A model generated the notes under the pieces. That model saw only the letters and a program-made list of their open reading frames with translations, did not search any database and had not been told where the DNA came from. From NCBI GenBank assembly GCA_024762925.1, contig JANTGM010000015.1, positions 1 to 64,000 on the forward strand: 64,000 bases of DNA, in the 5' to 3' direction. The position numbers and the translations under genes are program-made. The stretch's first letter is position 1. Each line of letters starts with the position of its first letter. Positions 26,212-35,751 of this stretch are shown in pieces. The stretch comes from Kofleriaceae bacterium (lineage in GTDB: Bacteria > Myxococcota_A > Polyangia > Haliangiales > Haliangiaceae).

Positions 26212-27960
26212 CTACATCGAGATTGAGCCTTTTCGAAAGTCGGAGGAATTGATCATAACGTTGAGCACAACTGGTGTTCCCGATTTGGCGAGAGCCTTTG
26301 CCTCAGCGATGGTCGATTCGACATTCTTCGGATCATCGAGCAGGAGACCCGCAGCACCATACCCTTCGGCCACGTTGTGATAGTCGCAGCGCCTTAGCTC
26401 CGTACCGACAAGGTCGCCTAGGAGTTCTCCCTGCTCGCGAGCGATCTGGGCCCAAGAGCCATCCGTCCCGATCACCGCGATGGGAGCGAGGCCATGGCGT
26501 ACACAGGTGTCCATCTCAGCAAGGCTATAAGCGCTGGAGCCATCGCCATAGATGAGCCAGGTTTCCTGTCTTGGTCGACACAAGCCAGCACCAAGGGCGA
26601 ATCCGCCCCCCACACCGAGAGTTCCGAAGACCCCAGGATCCAGCCAACAGAGCGGTTTGCGCGGACGCAAGATGTAGGCTGCGGTCGCTACGAAGTCTCC
26701 CCCGTCCACCACGAGCACAGCATCATCTTCCATCTGGGTTTCTAGGGTCTGAAAGAAGTGAAGTGGGTCGACGAGTTTGGAATCTTTGTTCGCTTTTGCC
26801 GCGATTTCTTCGTCGCGTGCGGCTTCCCGTTCTCGCAGTGTCTCAAACCAGGGGCCCCACTTGGTTGACTCGGAAGAGTTCTTACGCGCGAGCTGCTCCA
26901 AGAAAGTGCCTGCATGCATTTGAACCGCAATTTCTGGTCTCCGGTTTTTGCGCAGGTCGGTTCGGTTGAGATTGGCTGCTACGAGAGTCGCTTTCGACGA
27001 GATGCTGCGTCCGTAGCCGAGCCGAAAATCGAAGGGAAAGCCCGCGACGATGACAAGGTCTGCTTTCTTAAGGGCCGCCGAGCGCTTGTGTCGGAACTGA
27101 ATGTCGGAGTGTCGCCCCAAGAGCCCTCGGGCCGTGCCTCCGAGAAACGTTGGAACGCCCATGCTCTTCACTGCGAGCGCGAGGGGCTCAGGATCTCGGT
27201 AATTCACCAAGGCCTGGCTTCCGATGACGAGGGCAGGGCGCTGAGCCTTCGCGAGAGCCGCCGCAACTTTGGAGATTTCCTCGTCGGTGCTGCGAGTTGG
27301 CAACCAAACCTCGGGGAGTGGTCCGGTGATAGGCAGAGCTGGGGCATGAAACTGTTTGTAGAGATGCCCGCGCAAGTAGAGTCCAAGCGCTTTGGCACCA
27401 AGTCCCGTCGCGTTCTCCACACCGCTCTCTTTCATGTACCACTCTTTGACGACCTCTTCGCGGTAGAGCAGGTCGACAGGAACCTCGACAAATACTGGTC
27501 CTGGGGTGCCAGAGACCGCGACTTCGAACGCTCGTTGCACGGTTGCTTCGACGGCGGCGAGTGTCCTTACACTCGTTGCCCACTTCGTTATGGGGCGCAT
27601 GATGGCCAGTTGATCAATGTCCTGCAGCGAGCCTCGCCCACGCAGAACGGTTGCGGTCGCTCCTCCAAAGAGAATCAGTGGTGACTGTGCCATCTGCGCG
27701 TTCTTGACAGCGGTCACTGCATTGGTGACCCCAGGGCCAGCGGTAACCGCAGCAACCCCAACGACACCACTCATCCGCGCGGTTGCGTCTGCAGCAAACA
27801 CAGCACTGACTTCGTCCCGAACGTCTATGACCCTCAGGCCTTCGGCTTTGGCTCCAACGAGGATCGGTGAAATGTGCCCGCCGCAAAGCGTGAAGAGAAA
27901 TTTTACATCGTGCCGTTTTAGGACCCGTGCGATAATCGCGCCGCCATCAGTCTCACTCAT
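26212..27960 (-). CDS. ThDP-dependent enzyme of the ILVBL / 2-hydroxyacyl-CoA lyase type
   Basis: About 582 residues with the acetolactate-synthase fold. It closely follows the human ILVBL (HACL2) pattern: GGHISPILVGA, RDEVSAVFAADATARMSG (catalytic Glu), AAVTAGPGVTN, FLGGTARGLLGR and the cofactor motif GDGSSAYSLAEMDTCVRHG. At the end of the ThDP motif the expected Asn of GNDAGW is Thr (GTDGSW). The likely reaction is cleavage or carboligation at a 2-hydroxyacyl group, but the substrate is unknown. ATG 27960 (MSETDGG) is preferred to an upstream GTG 27978. Confidence 0.8.
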   Translation of the reverse strand: MSETDGGAIIARVLKRHDVKFLFTLCGGHISPILVGAKAEGLRVIDVRDEVSAVFAADATARMSGVVGVAAVTAGPGVTNAVTAVKNAQMAQSPLILFGGATATVLRGRGSLQDIDQLAIMRPITKWATSVRTLAAVEATVQRAFEVAVSGTPGPVFVEVPVDLLYREEVVKEWYMKESGVENATGLGAKALGLYLRGHLYKQFHAPALPITGPLPEVWLPTRSTDEEISKVAAALAKAQRPALVIGSQALVNYRDPEPLALAVKSMGVPTFLGGTARGLLGRHSDIQFRHKRSAALKKADLVIVAGFPFDFRLGYGRSISSKATLVAANLNRTDLRKNRRPEIAVQMHAGTFLEQLARKNSSESTKWGPWFETLREREAARDEEIAAKANKDSKLVDPLHFFQTLETQMEDDAVLVVDGGDFVATAAYILRPRKPLCWLDPGVFGTLGVGGGFALGAGLCRPRQETWLIYGDGSSAYSLAEMDTCVRHGLAPIAVIGTDGSWAQIAREQGELLGDLVGTELRRCDYHNVAEGYGAAGLLLDDPKNVESTIAEAKALAKSGTPVVLNVMINSSDFRKGSISM

Positions 27961-27990
27961 GCGAGCGAACCATGACACGATTTGCAGGGG

Positions 27991-29442
27991 TTAGTCTCCC
28001 TCGCCTCCCCAGAAGTGGACAGTCTCTTTGTTCCCGATGGTGAATCGCGCGGCAGCAGCGGTTAGGTCTGCCGCTTGGCGACGAACTTCGCGGGCAGCCG
28101 CTGCAGTTTGCTCCGAGGTAGCTGCCGCCTGGTGGGTCATACTCTGAATTTCGCTAGCCGCTGCGCCAATTCTCTCCACCTCATGACTCTGTTCTACGGC
28201 GGCATTGGTGATGGTGCGCATGGAACTGTCCACGGCCTTTGCCTGTTCATCCAGTCGCTGTAGCTCGGCCATCACATCGTGTGAAAGTGCGACGCCATCG
28301 GCCACCTTGTTGGCGGAAGCTGTGATGAGGCGCGATGTGTTCTTGGCGGCCTCCGCCGAGCGCATTGCCAGGTTGCGGACTTCCTCTGCAACGACCGCAA
28401 AGCCCATGCCCGCTTCGCCTGCCCGTGCAGCTTCGACTGCCGCATTGAGTGCGAGGAGATTGGTCTGAAACGCGATGTCATTGATCGTTCGAACAATCTG
28501 TGCAGATTGGTCACCAGCAGTCTTGATCTCGCTCATCGAGTCTTGCAGTCGCTCCATCTGCGCAACGCTTTGTGCGACCGTTTCACGATTGCCAGCACTC
28601 TGTCGACGAATGTCTTCTGCCATGGAAACAGCCGTTCGGCTCGCATCCGCCAGGTTGCCCAGGCTGCTCGTTACCGTTTGCACAGAGCTCGCCTGTGCCG
28701 CCGCACCCGACGCCACAGTCTGATTGCCTTCGCGAATCTCAATGACGGAGCGCTCAAGTTGCTCGGCCGTTCTCTGCATCTGTGTGATGATCTGTTCGAG
28801 GTTTGCTGTGGCATTGTTCACCGACGCCCGAACCCCGCTAAACGGCCCCTCTGTCATTCCTTCGAGCCGCGCGGTAAGGTCACCCTCTGCCACTCGGCCA
28901 AGCGTTGCCGATATGGCTGCGAGCGGAGCTAGTGCTTCATCTCGCGCCTGGGCTATTCCTCGGAAGAATTCTGCGAAGTCGCCACCGAGACCCAGTGGAG
29001 CGCGCTCACCAAAGGTAGCGGTTTCCGTGAGTTGCTTGAGCGTTGTTTGCAGCTGCTTGCAGGCGTCTTGCAGTGGCCCAGCACCCGTAACCGTTCCGAC
29101 TCGAAGATTGCCCGTTGCCAGGGCACGCAAGAATTCCTCAATCGACTTGTGGCGCTCTTGGAGGTGCTCGAGAATGCTCTCGATCGGCGTGTTTTCTTCC
29201 ATGTTCATCGACGAGAGTGTGCACGCGATCGTCTTGGCTCGGTGAAGTTCTGATGCTCGATGCCAGGCGATGAAGGAGACTCCGCCCATGCACATGAGAT
29301 TGCTCACGACGACAATAGACCACTCAGAGAGGGCCAGATTGCTCAAAGCGCCTGCGCGGGCGAGGATGGTGAGCGTTGCGCCAACCGCCAATAGAGGAAG
29401 AAGCACAACTGCGAGCAGGCCAGGGATCAGCGAGCGAAACAT
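27991..29442 (-). CDS. Methyl-accepting chemotaxis protein without a periplasmic sensor domain
   Basis: About 483 residues. There are two N-terminal membrane segments separated by only a few residues, so no periplasmic ligand domain. A long cytoplasmic region with HAMP-like helices (about 165-225) follows. The signalling hairpin contains [19 protein letters not shown], then [15 protein letters not shown], which is the MCP signature. ATG 29442 overlaps the cheX-like stop (TGATG), showing coupling. It is the last gene of the minus-strand chemotaxis operon and probably senses a cytoplasmic or membrane signal. Confidence 0.9.
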   Translation of the reverse strand: MFRSLIPGLLAVVLLPLLAVGATLTILARAGALSNLALSEWSIVVVSNLMCMGGVSFIAWHRASELHRAKTIACTLSSMNMEENTPIESILEHLQERHKSIEEFLRALATGNLRVGTVTGAGPLQDACKQLQTTLKQLTETATFGERAPLGLGGDFAEFFRGIAQARDEALAPLAAISATLGRVAEGDLTARLEGMTEGPFSGVRASVNNATANLEQIITQMQRTAEQLERSVIEIREGNQTVASGAAAQASSVQTVTSSLGNLADASRTAVSMAEDIRRQSAGNRETVAQSVAQMERLQDSMSEIKTAGDQSAQIVRTINDIAFQTNLLALNAAVEAARAGEAGMGFAVVAEEVRNLAMRSAEAAKNTSRLITASANKVADGVALSHDVMAELQRLDEQAKAVDSSMRTITNAAVEQSHEVERIGAAASEIQSMTHQAAATSEQTAAAAREVRRQAADLTAAAARFTIGNKETVHFWGGEGD

Positions 29443-29933
29443 CAAGCGGCCGAACTCCGGGGCTTGCGTGTCACCCGCCGAACTCCACTGCTCACTACGA
29501 CTCGTGTTTCCACGGGGCCGATCTTGAGCATCGTCTCGAGGACGACTTGGCCTGCTAGAGGCTCGACGGTTCCTTCAAAGAACGTGGGGAGCGTTAGGTT
29601 CAGAGCATCATCTTGATCATGAACAGCCGTTTTCACCATTCCAGCCACGATGTTGACGATCTCGCCGATCGCATCGGCCAAGTCGCCAGTCTCGATCGCC
29701 TCGTCGGAATCAAACCCGAGCAGGGCCCTCCCCAGGCTCTCCGATCCAAGACGGGTTGAAATCAGCATCAGTTGTACCGTGTTGTCTTCGCTCGCCAAAC
29801 CGATCATCGCACCACACTTTGGGGCATCGGCTGCGCCGCTACCAGCTTCCATCGTGCTCAGATCAAAGTAGGTATTCGCAACTTCAAGCAGAGACTTGGT
29901 CGTGGCGTCGAGCCAATCCTCTGCAGGGATCAT
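29442..29933 (-). CDS. CheX-like CheY phosphatase
   Basis: 163 residues of the CheC/CheX/FliY phosphatase family. The single helix motif [15 protein letters not shown] carries the catalytic Glu and Asn (ExxN), as in CheX. Its start ATG overlaps the cheY stop (ATGA). It probably dephosphorylates the adjacent CheY. A second CheX-like gene lies at 33.5 kb, next to a second CheY. Confidence 0.78.
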   Translation of the reverse strand: MIPAEDWLDATTKSLLEVANTYFDLSTMEAGSGAADAPKCGAMIGLASEDNTVQLMLISTRLGSESLGRALLGFDSDEAIETGDLADAIGEIVNIVAGMVKTAVHDQDDALNLTLPTFFEGTVEPLAGQVVLETMLKIGPVETRVVVSSGVRRVTRKPRSSAA

Positions 29934-30292
29934 GGCAACGCCTTGCGGAGCGTTTCCTTGACTGTGTCGGCGGTGAATGGTTTGGAGATGAGAAACATCG
30001 CACCATTCTCCTGCGCCACTTGACGCATCTCGGCGGTGCCTTCCGACGTAATGAAACCAAACCGCACATTGTTACGATCGGCCTTTAGCTTCTGAAGAAA
30101 CTCCAAGCCGCTCATATTGGGCATGTTCCAGTCTGAGAGCACCAAGTCCGGCTTCCAGTCGCATACTTGTTCATAGCCATTGCTGCCATCAACGGCTTCG
30201 GCAAATTCGTGGTCACCATATCCGGCTTGGCGAAGGGTTCGCTTCACAATCATTCGCATGGCTTTGCTGTCATCTACGATTAGTATCTTCAT
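29930..30292 (-). CDS. cheY: CheY-type single-domain response regulator
   Basis: 120 residues, receiver domain only: ILIVDDSKAMR, phospho-Asp in LVLSDWNMPNMSG, Thr in GFITSEG and Lys in ISKPFTA. GAGAGAG precedes ATG 30292, which lies within the end of cheW (23-base overlap). It is coupled on both sides in the order cheA-cheW-cheY-cheX-mcp. Confidence 0.92.
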   Translation of the reverse strand: MKILIVDDSKAMRMIVKRTLRQAGYGDHEFAEAVDGSNGYEQVCDWKPDLVLSDWNMPNMSGLEFLQKLKADRNNVRFGFITSEGTAEMRQVAQENGAMFLISKPFTADTVKETLRKALP

Positions 30293-30842
30293 GGGGCTCT
30301 CTCTCGGTGATGTTCGGTGGACTCGTTTCTCCAGCGGCTGCTCGCAGCACGCCTTCCTCGTCGAAGCGAACAATGGCATCGACGTCGAGTAGGAAAATGA
30401 TCTGACTTTCTTGGGGCGTTCCAATTCCAACGACAAATTCGTCCTCAAGATGAGTGCCCGCTGGAGGGGCGGAAACGTGCTCTGCGCCCAGAAACGTCAC
30501 CTCTCGAACATCGTCGACGACGGCTCCAATCGTCAGCAATCGATCGGATAGCTCACACTGAAGCACGATAATTACCGTCTCGTCCGTGGCGGGAATGCGC
30601 TCGAGTTCAAAGCGCGTGCGAAGGTCCATGACAGGAATGACTTTTCCCCGAAGGTTGATTACGCCGAGTACACATTGGCTGGTGCGAGGTACACGCGTTA
30701 TCGATTCAAGACTGATGATCTCTCGGACCTGCAAGATCGGAAAACCATAGGTCTCGCCCGCGAGTTGAAAGAGTAGGTACTTTCCTGGTTGGGCAAGCTT
30801 CGAAGCCCGTTCGGACTGTGCGCCCTGCTCAGCATGCGGCAT
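30270..30842 (-). CDS. cheW: Chemotaxis coupling protein CheW
   Basis: 190 residues. The CheW beta-barrel (YLLFQLAGETYGFPILQVREI; VLGVINLRGKVIPVMDLR; VVDDVREV) couples receptors to CheA. The C-terminal 25 residues after FDEEGVLRAA are an extension beyond typical CheW. It starts two bases after the cheA stop. Confidence 0.93.
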   Translation of the reverse strand: MPHAEQGAQSERASKLAQPGKYLLFQLAGETYGFPILQVREIISLESITRVPRTSQCVLGVINLRGKVIPVMDLRTRFELERIPATDETVIIVLQCELSDRLLTIGAVVDDVREVTFLGAEHVSAPPAGTHLEDEFVVGIGTPQESQIIFLLDVDAIVRFDEEGVLRAAAGETSPPNITEREPHEDTNRR

Positions 30843-30844
30843 AT

Positions 30845-32953
30845 CTATGCAACTCCTTGCATGGAGTGTCCATAGTCATTGGCGATGGCAACCACCTCGT
30901 CGACGTTTATAATCAGACCGATCTGGCCATCGCTAAGAATCGCTGCACCAGAAAATATCTTACTCTGTAGTTGCTTCTCTAGTCCCTTGATGACCACTTG
31001 CTGCTGCGCAACAACATCATCAACCTGAAGAGCAAAGCTGTGGCTTGCCGATTCTACAATCACCGCGTGCATGTTTTGTGGGTCTTCCCGCGCCTCGGGA
31101 ATCTCAAGCAGTGCCGATAACTTGTAGAGAGGATAAGTTTTTCCGCGCACCTGCAAGATCTGGCTGTGCCCACCGGGAGCCCGAACCATGCCTTGTTTTG
31201 GGCGAATGGACTCCACAATTGAGAGCGTTGGAAGAATGTAGGTCTCTCGGCCGCAGGAAATCAGGGTGCCATCGATGATGGCCAGTGTAAGAGGTAGCAC
31301 CAAGCGAAAGGCCGTGCCCTGTCCGGGTTTCGATTGAATTCCAATCCTGCCACGCATCGACTTTATGTTCTTGCGAACCACATCCATGCCCACCCCGCGA
31401 CCGCTAAAGGCGGTGACTGTGTCCGTTGTAGAGAAGCCAGGGGCGAAGACAAGCTCATACGCTTCGGTGTCGCTAAGTGACTGACCCGTCGAGATTAGTC
31501 CGCGTTCGTAGCCGCGGGCGATAAGCTTGTCCACATCGAGTCCTCTGCCATCGTCAGCGATTTCGATAACGAGGTTGCTGCTCTCATGATAGGCAGAGAT
31601 GCGAATCGAGCCCTCAACAGGTTTGCCTGCTGCCTCACGTTCCGCCGCGTCTTCGATGCCATGGTCCACCGCGTTTCGAATGATGTGCACAAGTGGGTCC
31701 GCTAGCAGCTCCACCATATTGCGATCCATCTCCGTCGCTTCTCCTTCCGCTGTGAAGCGAATTTGCTTGTTGCACTGGCGCGAGAGCTCGCGAACCATTC
31801 GTGCTGTGCGAGTAAAGAGGCCACGAACGGGAACCATGCGCAGTTGCAAGGCGATCTTCTGAAGGTCACGGGTAATCTTCGCCATCTGCCGCAGGTTGTT
31901 CGCGAGCTTCGGAGAGCGAACGTGTCGCAAGTCTGGGTCACCCGTGATCATGGACTCCACGATGACCATTTCCCCCACCATCTCAACCAAGGAATCGACT
32001 CGACCAACGTCCACCTTTAGGGTGTCTCGTATCTGAGTGGAACCTTGAGATCGGCTGGCAAGGCGTTGTGGTACGGCGGCATCATCATCAGCGCTGGTTG
32101 CAATCGCTGGCTGCCGTGAGGGCTGATCTTCTGGCGATGCTTCTCTCGAAACGGCCGCATCAATCCGGCGACACAGATCATCGACTCGCTCATCAAGAGG
32201 CACGCTAGTGGATGCCTCGATGGCCAACCGAACTGACGCAACCAGCGTTTGCATGCGCTCATTGCTCTCCAAGAGCAGATCGAGAATCACCTGGTCCGCG
32301 GACATGTCACCACGGCGCACACCACCGAGTAGCGATTCGGTACTGTGAGCGAGTTTGGTTGGCTGTGTTAGTCCGACAAAGCCTGCGACGCCCTTGATGG
32401 TATGAAACGCACGAAAGAGCGCAGCAATGCTGTTGGCGTCGAGTTCTCCATCTTGGTGGTCCAGAAGCAGCCGCTCGTTTTGGTCGATGGCGTCTTGGGC
32501 TTCCGAGTAGAAGTCGATCATGTTCTCGACTTCCTCTGTCGCTCGGCTCACGGATCGAACTTCACCCGCGCTATCGTGTGCTGTGTTGACGTTGATCGCG
32601 CCGCCCATAACAAAGCTGGGCACCACGGGGCTCTTCTCACGAGGGGGAGAGGCAGTCTCTGGATCCGGTTTGTGTGCTTGTTGAGCCCAAGCGATTTGGC
32701 CATCGAGCTCTTCGCAAGACTGCGCCAACCCTTCTATGAGTTCGCCCATGCGTTCGCTTGCATCCGCGCGAACCGCATCTCGGTACAGGTTTGCCGCATC
32801 GGAAACGATCTCCCAATGCTCGGATTTACAGGCCTGCTCCAATTTGCCAAGCGATACGAAAATCGCTCGCAAGTCGCTAGAATTTTGCACCTTGCACAGC
32901 AGCAACAATGAGGAGAGCTCGTCGAGCAGCTGGCGTGCGTCATCATTAGCCAT
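30845..32953 (-). CDS. cheA: Chemotaxis histidine kinase CheA
   Basis: About 702 residues. An N-terminal helical region of about 125 residues precedes the usual first domain. The Hpt domain has FRAFHTIKGVAGFVGL (phospho-His). P3 dimerisation follows (VDVGRVDSLVEMVGEMV), then the ATPase (LVHIIRNAVDHGIED, DDGRGLD, GRGVGMDVVRKNI) and a CheW-like P5. The extra N-terminal domain is unlike E. coli CheA. ATG 32953 is chosen; a GTG at 32965 is also in frame. It is divergent from the cheY gene at 33080, so the gap 32954-33079 should hold both promoters. Confidence 0.92.
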   Translation of the reverse strand: MANDDARQLLDELSSLLLLCKVQNSSDLRAIFVSLGKLEQACKSEHWEIVSDAANLYRDAVRADASERMGELIEGLAQSCEELDGQIAWAQQAHKPDPETASPPREKSPVVPSFVMGGAINVNTAHDSAGEVRSVSRATEEVENMIDFYSEAQDAIDQNERLLLDHQDGELDANSIAALFRAFHTIKGVAGFVGLTQPTKLAHSTESLLGGVRRGDMSADQVILDLLLESNERMQTLVASVRLAIEASTSVPLDERVDDLCRRIDAAVSREASPEDQPSRQPAIATSADDDAAVPQRLASRSQGSTQIRDTLKVDVGRVDSLVEMVGEMVIVESMITGDPDLRHVRSPKLANNLRQMAKITRDLQKIALQLRMVPVRGLFTRTARMVRELSRQCNKQIRFTAEGEATEMDRNMVELLADPLVHIIRNAVDHGIEDAAEREAAGKPVEGSIRISAYHESSNLVIEIADDGRGLDVDKLIARGYERGLISTGQSLSDTEAYELVFAPGFSTTDTVTAFSGRGVGMDVVRKNIKSMRGRIGIQSKPGQGTAFRLVLPLTLAIIDGTLISCGRETYILPTLSIVESIRPKQGMVRAPGGHSQILQVRGKTYPLYKLSALLEIPEAREDPQNMHAVIVESASHSFALQVDDVVAQQQVVIKGLEKQLQSKIFSGAAILSDGQIGLIINVDEVVAIANDYGHSMQGVA

Positions 32954-33079
32954 GATCCACTTCACGTATCGGCCAAGTTTCAGGTGATCTAGAGACTAAA
33001 GCCTGAGTCATCGTTGCCGAATTCCCATGCCAGGGAGAGGTCGTATGCTGGGTCACAACACAATCAACGGAGAGTCGCT

Positions 33080-33463
33080 ATGAGTTACAACGTCCTAATC
33101 GTGGACGATTCTGCCGTGATGCGGCGCATGGTTCGACGAGCGCTAGCGGTGTGCGATACGCCGCTTGGCAAGATCATCGAAGCGTCAGATGGGGAGCAAG
33201 CGCTACAGATTCTCGCCGATGCCTGGATCGACTTGGTGCTAACGGACATCAACATGCCTCACATGAGCGGCTACACGATGCTGGAGACCATGCAGCAGAG
33301 TGATGAGCTTGGCGCCATCGCAACGATTGTTGTGACATCTGAGAAAAGTGCTGAGTCCATCGAGCGAGCTAGGAGCGTGGGAGCCAAGGGCTATTTGATC
33401 AAGCCATTTCGCGCCGATGAACTGCGCACGATGGTTGAGAACGCACTTGAGAGTGTGGGGTAG
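33080..33463 (+). CDS. CheY-type response regulator (second copy)
   Basis: 127 residues, receiver only: VLIVDDSAVMRRMVRR, phospho-Asp in LVLTDINMPHMSG, Thr/Ser in VVTSEKS and Lys in LIKPFRA. GGAGAG lies five bases before ATG 33080, which excludes an upstream start at 33014. It is followed 2 bases later by a CheX-like gene. Confidence 0.92.
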   Translation: MSYNVLIVDDSAVMRRMVRRALAVCDTPLGKIIEASDGEQALQILADAWIDLVLTDINMPHMSGYTMLETMQQSDELGAIATIVVTSEKSAESIERARSVGAKGYLIKPFRADELRTMVENALESVG

Positions 33464-33465
33464 AC

Positions 33466-33966
33466 GTGTCGACTCTTGCATCGAGGTCGGTCTCCGACGG
33501 GCTTGTCTCACCAGCGCTTCTTTTTGAAGTTGTGGCACGGGTCTTCAAAGGAATTGCGCCATGTAGCTGCGAGTCGATTTCTCCAGAGATGGCAGTTCCG
33601 CTCGCAGGGTGGCAGGGCGTGATCGATTTTTGCGGCCCAGGCGTTGGTAGCGTGGGTGTGTGTGTGCCCACCGGATACGCAGAGGTCTTGGCTTGGGTGA
33701 TGGCTGGGGAAGAGGCGCGTACGAATCCTGCGCTGCAAGCTGATGCTGTCGGCGAGACTACAAATATTCTTTCTTCCTCTGTTATGGCGCTTCTATACGG
33801 GCGTCGGCGACACGCAAGACTCAGCAGCCCGACGGTGAGCGGAAACGTCATGGAATTGCCATCGGGCCCCCCGGAGGGGCTCACTCGCTTGGGCGTCTTG
33901 GTCGACGGAGAACACCTGGTGCAAGTCTGGCTGCGAGTGGTCTCAAGTTCCAGCAAAAGCAAGTGA
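33466..33966 (+). CDS. CheX-like phosphatase (second copy)
   Basis: 166 residues, GTG start. The phosphatase motif is visible as ADAVGETTNILSSSVMALL (Glu and Asn in ExxN). The rest is divergent. Its position directly after a cheY suggests that it dephosphorylates that protein. It is followed immediately by cheB debris. Confidence 0.65.
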   Translation: MSTLASRSVSDGLVSPALLFEVVARVFKGIAPCSCESISPEMAVPLAGWQGVIDFCGPGVGSVGVCVPTGYAEVLAWVMAGEEARTNPALQADAVGETTNILSSSVMALLYGRRRHARLSSPTVSGNVMELPSGPPEGLTRLGVLVDGEHLVQVWLRVVSSSSKSK

Positions 33967-33973
33967 TCCGCAA

Positions 33974-34269
33974 GTGATCCAAGGTGTGGTGGTCGATGAT
34001 TCTGCCTTCATGCGAGGGCCGACTCCTCGTCGTCTTGAGATGCACTAAGAACATCTCTGTTGTTGGTGAAGCAAGAGACCCCTTCGATGCCCGCAGCGTG
34101 ATTCGAACGGATAGGCCCGATGTGCCAGGCAAGTGCTCCACGCAGGCCTGCGAGCTGTGCGGTCGAAGCCATGCCACGGAAGCTGGGGGCGGAACGCAAA
34201 GTTGAGTTGCGATCAATTCCTGAGGCGATTCTCATGTCGGCCGTGGGACCGCTTTGGGAAGCGGCCTAG
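33974..34269 (+). pseudogene. Decayed cheB (receiver-methylesterase) remnant
   Basis: Three pieces in three frames fit a CheB. GTG 33974 starts VIQGVVVDDSAFMR (receiver start). 34050-34127, in another frame, reads NISVVGEARDPFDARSVI then RPDVP (receiver beta2-alpha2). 34168-34269, in a third frame, reads AMPRKLGAERKVELRSIPEA, resembling a methylesterase C-terminus. The phospho-Asp loop and nearly all of the catalytic domain are missing. It sits where cheB would be expected after the cheY-cheX pair. The first two pieces are clear, the third tentative. Confidence 0.7.
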
Positions 34270-34430
34270 GTCAGGTTGGTCAGGTCGAAGGTCGCCAGAA
34301 ACAGCAGTCCTCGGCACATTAGCCCCTATGTAGGTGAAAGCGGGCGCGGCTAAGAGTCTGAAATCAAATAGTTTATTGGACGATCCCCGTGGGGAGAAAA
34401 GGTGGCCCAACGCTTGCTCTACAGGCTGGC

Positions 34431-35495
34431 ATGGTTTCCAAGTCTTTCATTCTCGCCCCACTCCTCTTCGCTGTTGCTTGTGCAGGTGATGTCGGTCCCC
34501 AAGGACCTGGCTCGGATGATCCAAGCGATCCCAACAATCCCGATGGCCCTGATGCTGTCGCGCAAATCTCTGGTGAATACGAAGTTACTTCGGCCTTTGA
34601 TCTTAGGAATAGTCCCGATATGCCTGCCATCGTTGCAGGCGCACTTGGTCCTCTAAGTGGCCTCGCCGATGACCCCGCTGGAACTCTTCTTGATGCGCTC
34701 GAAGGCACTAGCGTTGGAGAGGTATTCGACTCGCTTCCCTCAGCAGTCCGAAGCCTTGTTGAAGATCAGATCAACGACTACATTCAAAACCAAGTCTACG
34801 ATGGTGTGCCAGTTGTGGGCCAAATTGCTGACATCACCGATATGGTCTCGTCGATTCTCACAAACTTTGAGGTTGTGACGAGCTTGCAGGTCGGCAACGG
34901 AGATGCGGCGGGCAATGCAAACGCTCAGCATGGGCTCTTGGCAATCGCATACCCTCAAGATGGCAACCGTGTTGTGGTTGCAACCCCAGAAATCATTAAC
35001 GCACTAAGCATTGCTCGTGACGTTTCTGTAAACGTGAACTTGGACGCGAGCACCATCAACTTTGGCGACCATACTCTTGAACTTCCGCTTGGGGACTTTG
35101 CGGTCACGGCCTTCCACAGTGCGCTCGAAGCCCAGTTTGGCATTGGCGACCTTAGTGTTGCACTGAGCGACATGGTCAATTGCACTAGCCTTGCCTCATC
35201 GATTGGCGACATTTCGGTGGCAGGCTTTACCGTTGTTGACGAAGCTCAACTCGACGACTTCTGTGAGCAAGGACTCGACCTTGCCGCGGAGCAGGTTGAT
35301 GAGCAGATTCGCAAGCTCGAATTCGCACGACTCCACTTCATGGGGGGAGATGGCATTGTTGATATGGAATCAAAGGTGGATGATGTTGGGTCTTCGCAGG
35401 TCGGCACAATGAGTGGTGACTGGCAGTCTGAACTCGCCATCAACAACGCGGGCTTTGCTGCTCCATCCAGCTTCAAGGCTGTTCGCAAGAACTAA
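34431..35495 (+). CDS. Secreted lipoprotein of unknown function
   Basis: About 354 residues. ATG 34431 gives a lipoprotein signal (MVSKSFILAPLLFAVACAG) followed by an acidic, Pro/Asp-rich linker. The mature part is Leu/Val/Asp-rich with alternating helical (EVFDSLPSAVRSLVEDQIND) and beta stretches; only two Cys occur after the lipobox (NCTS and DDFCEQ) and could form a disulfide. No family was recognised. It is followed by a strong stem-loop at 35517-35544. The 160 bases before the start hold no gene. Confidence 0.7.
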   Translation: MVSKSFILAPLLFAVACAGDVGPQGPGSDDPSDPNNPDGPDAVAQISGEYEVTSAFDLRNSPDMPAIVAGALGPLSGLADDPAGTLLDALEGTSVGEVFDSLPSAVRSLVEDQINDYIQNQVYDGVPVVGQIADITDMVSSILTNFEVVTSLQVGNGDAAGNANAQHGLLAIAYPQDGNRVVVATPEIINALSIARDVSVNVNLDASTINFGDHTLELPLGDFAVTAFHSALEAQFGIGDLSVALSDMVNCTSLASSIGDISVAGFTVVDEAQLDDFCEQGLDLAAEQVDEQIRKLEFARLHFMGGDGIVDMESKVDDVGSSQVGTMSGDWQSELAINNAGFAAPSSFKAVRKN

Positions 35496-35516
35496 GAAAT
35501 TCTCCACGAATTGGAT

Positions 35517-35544
35517 GCGCTCAGTCCTCTCTCGGACTGGGCGC
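35517..35544 (+). terminator. Stem-loop after the 34.4-kb lipoprotein gene
   Basis: GCGCTCAGTCC pairs with GGACTGGGCGC around a TCTCTC loop, starting 22 bases after the stop. It is followed by TTCTCATTT, only weakly T-rich. Confidence 0.6.
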
Positions 35545-35579
35545 TTCTCATTTCGGCGACACCCTCGACGCTTGTTATG

Positions 35580-35690
35580 CTAGTGTCTAGTTCGTTGACA
35601 TTGGTCATCAGAAACGAAGAGCGTTCGTTTGCTGGCAAGGCGGGAAGAGGGAGCTTGCTGGGGCGCGTGACCGATGAACAACGATGAGCA
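35580..35690 (-). repeat. CTAG-ended MITE-like element, partial (A-type)
   Basis: On the minus strand it matches the right half of the 20108-20288 and 24780-24957 elements (CCCCAGCAAGCTCCCTCTTC, CCAGCAAACGAA, CCAATGTC). CTAG occurs at 35580-35583 and 35587-35590. The other half is missing. Confidence 0.68.
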
Positions 35691-35751
35691 AAGCGGCCAG
35701 AATCGAGTTTGCTTGGTCAATATCAATGCATTAGGCACTGGATGAAGTTTC

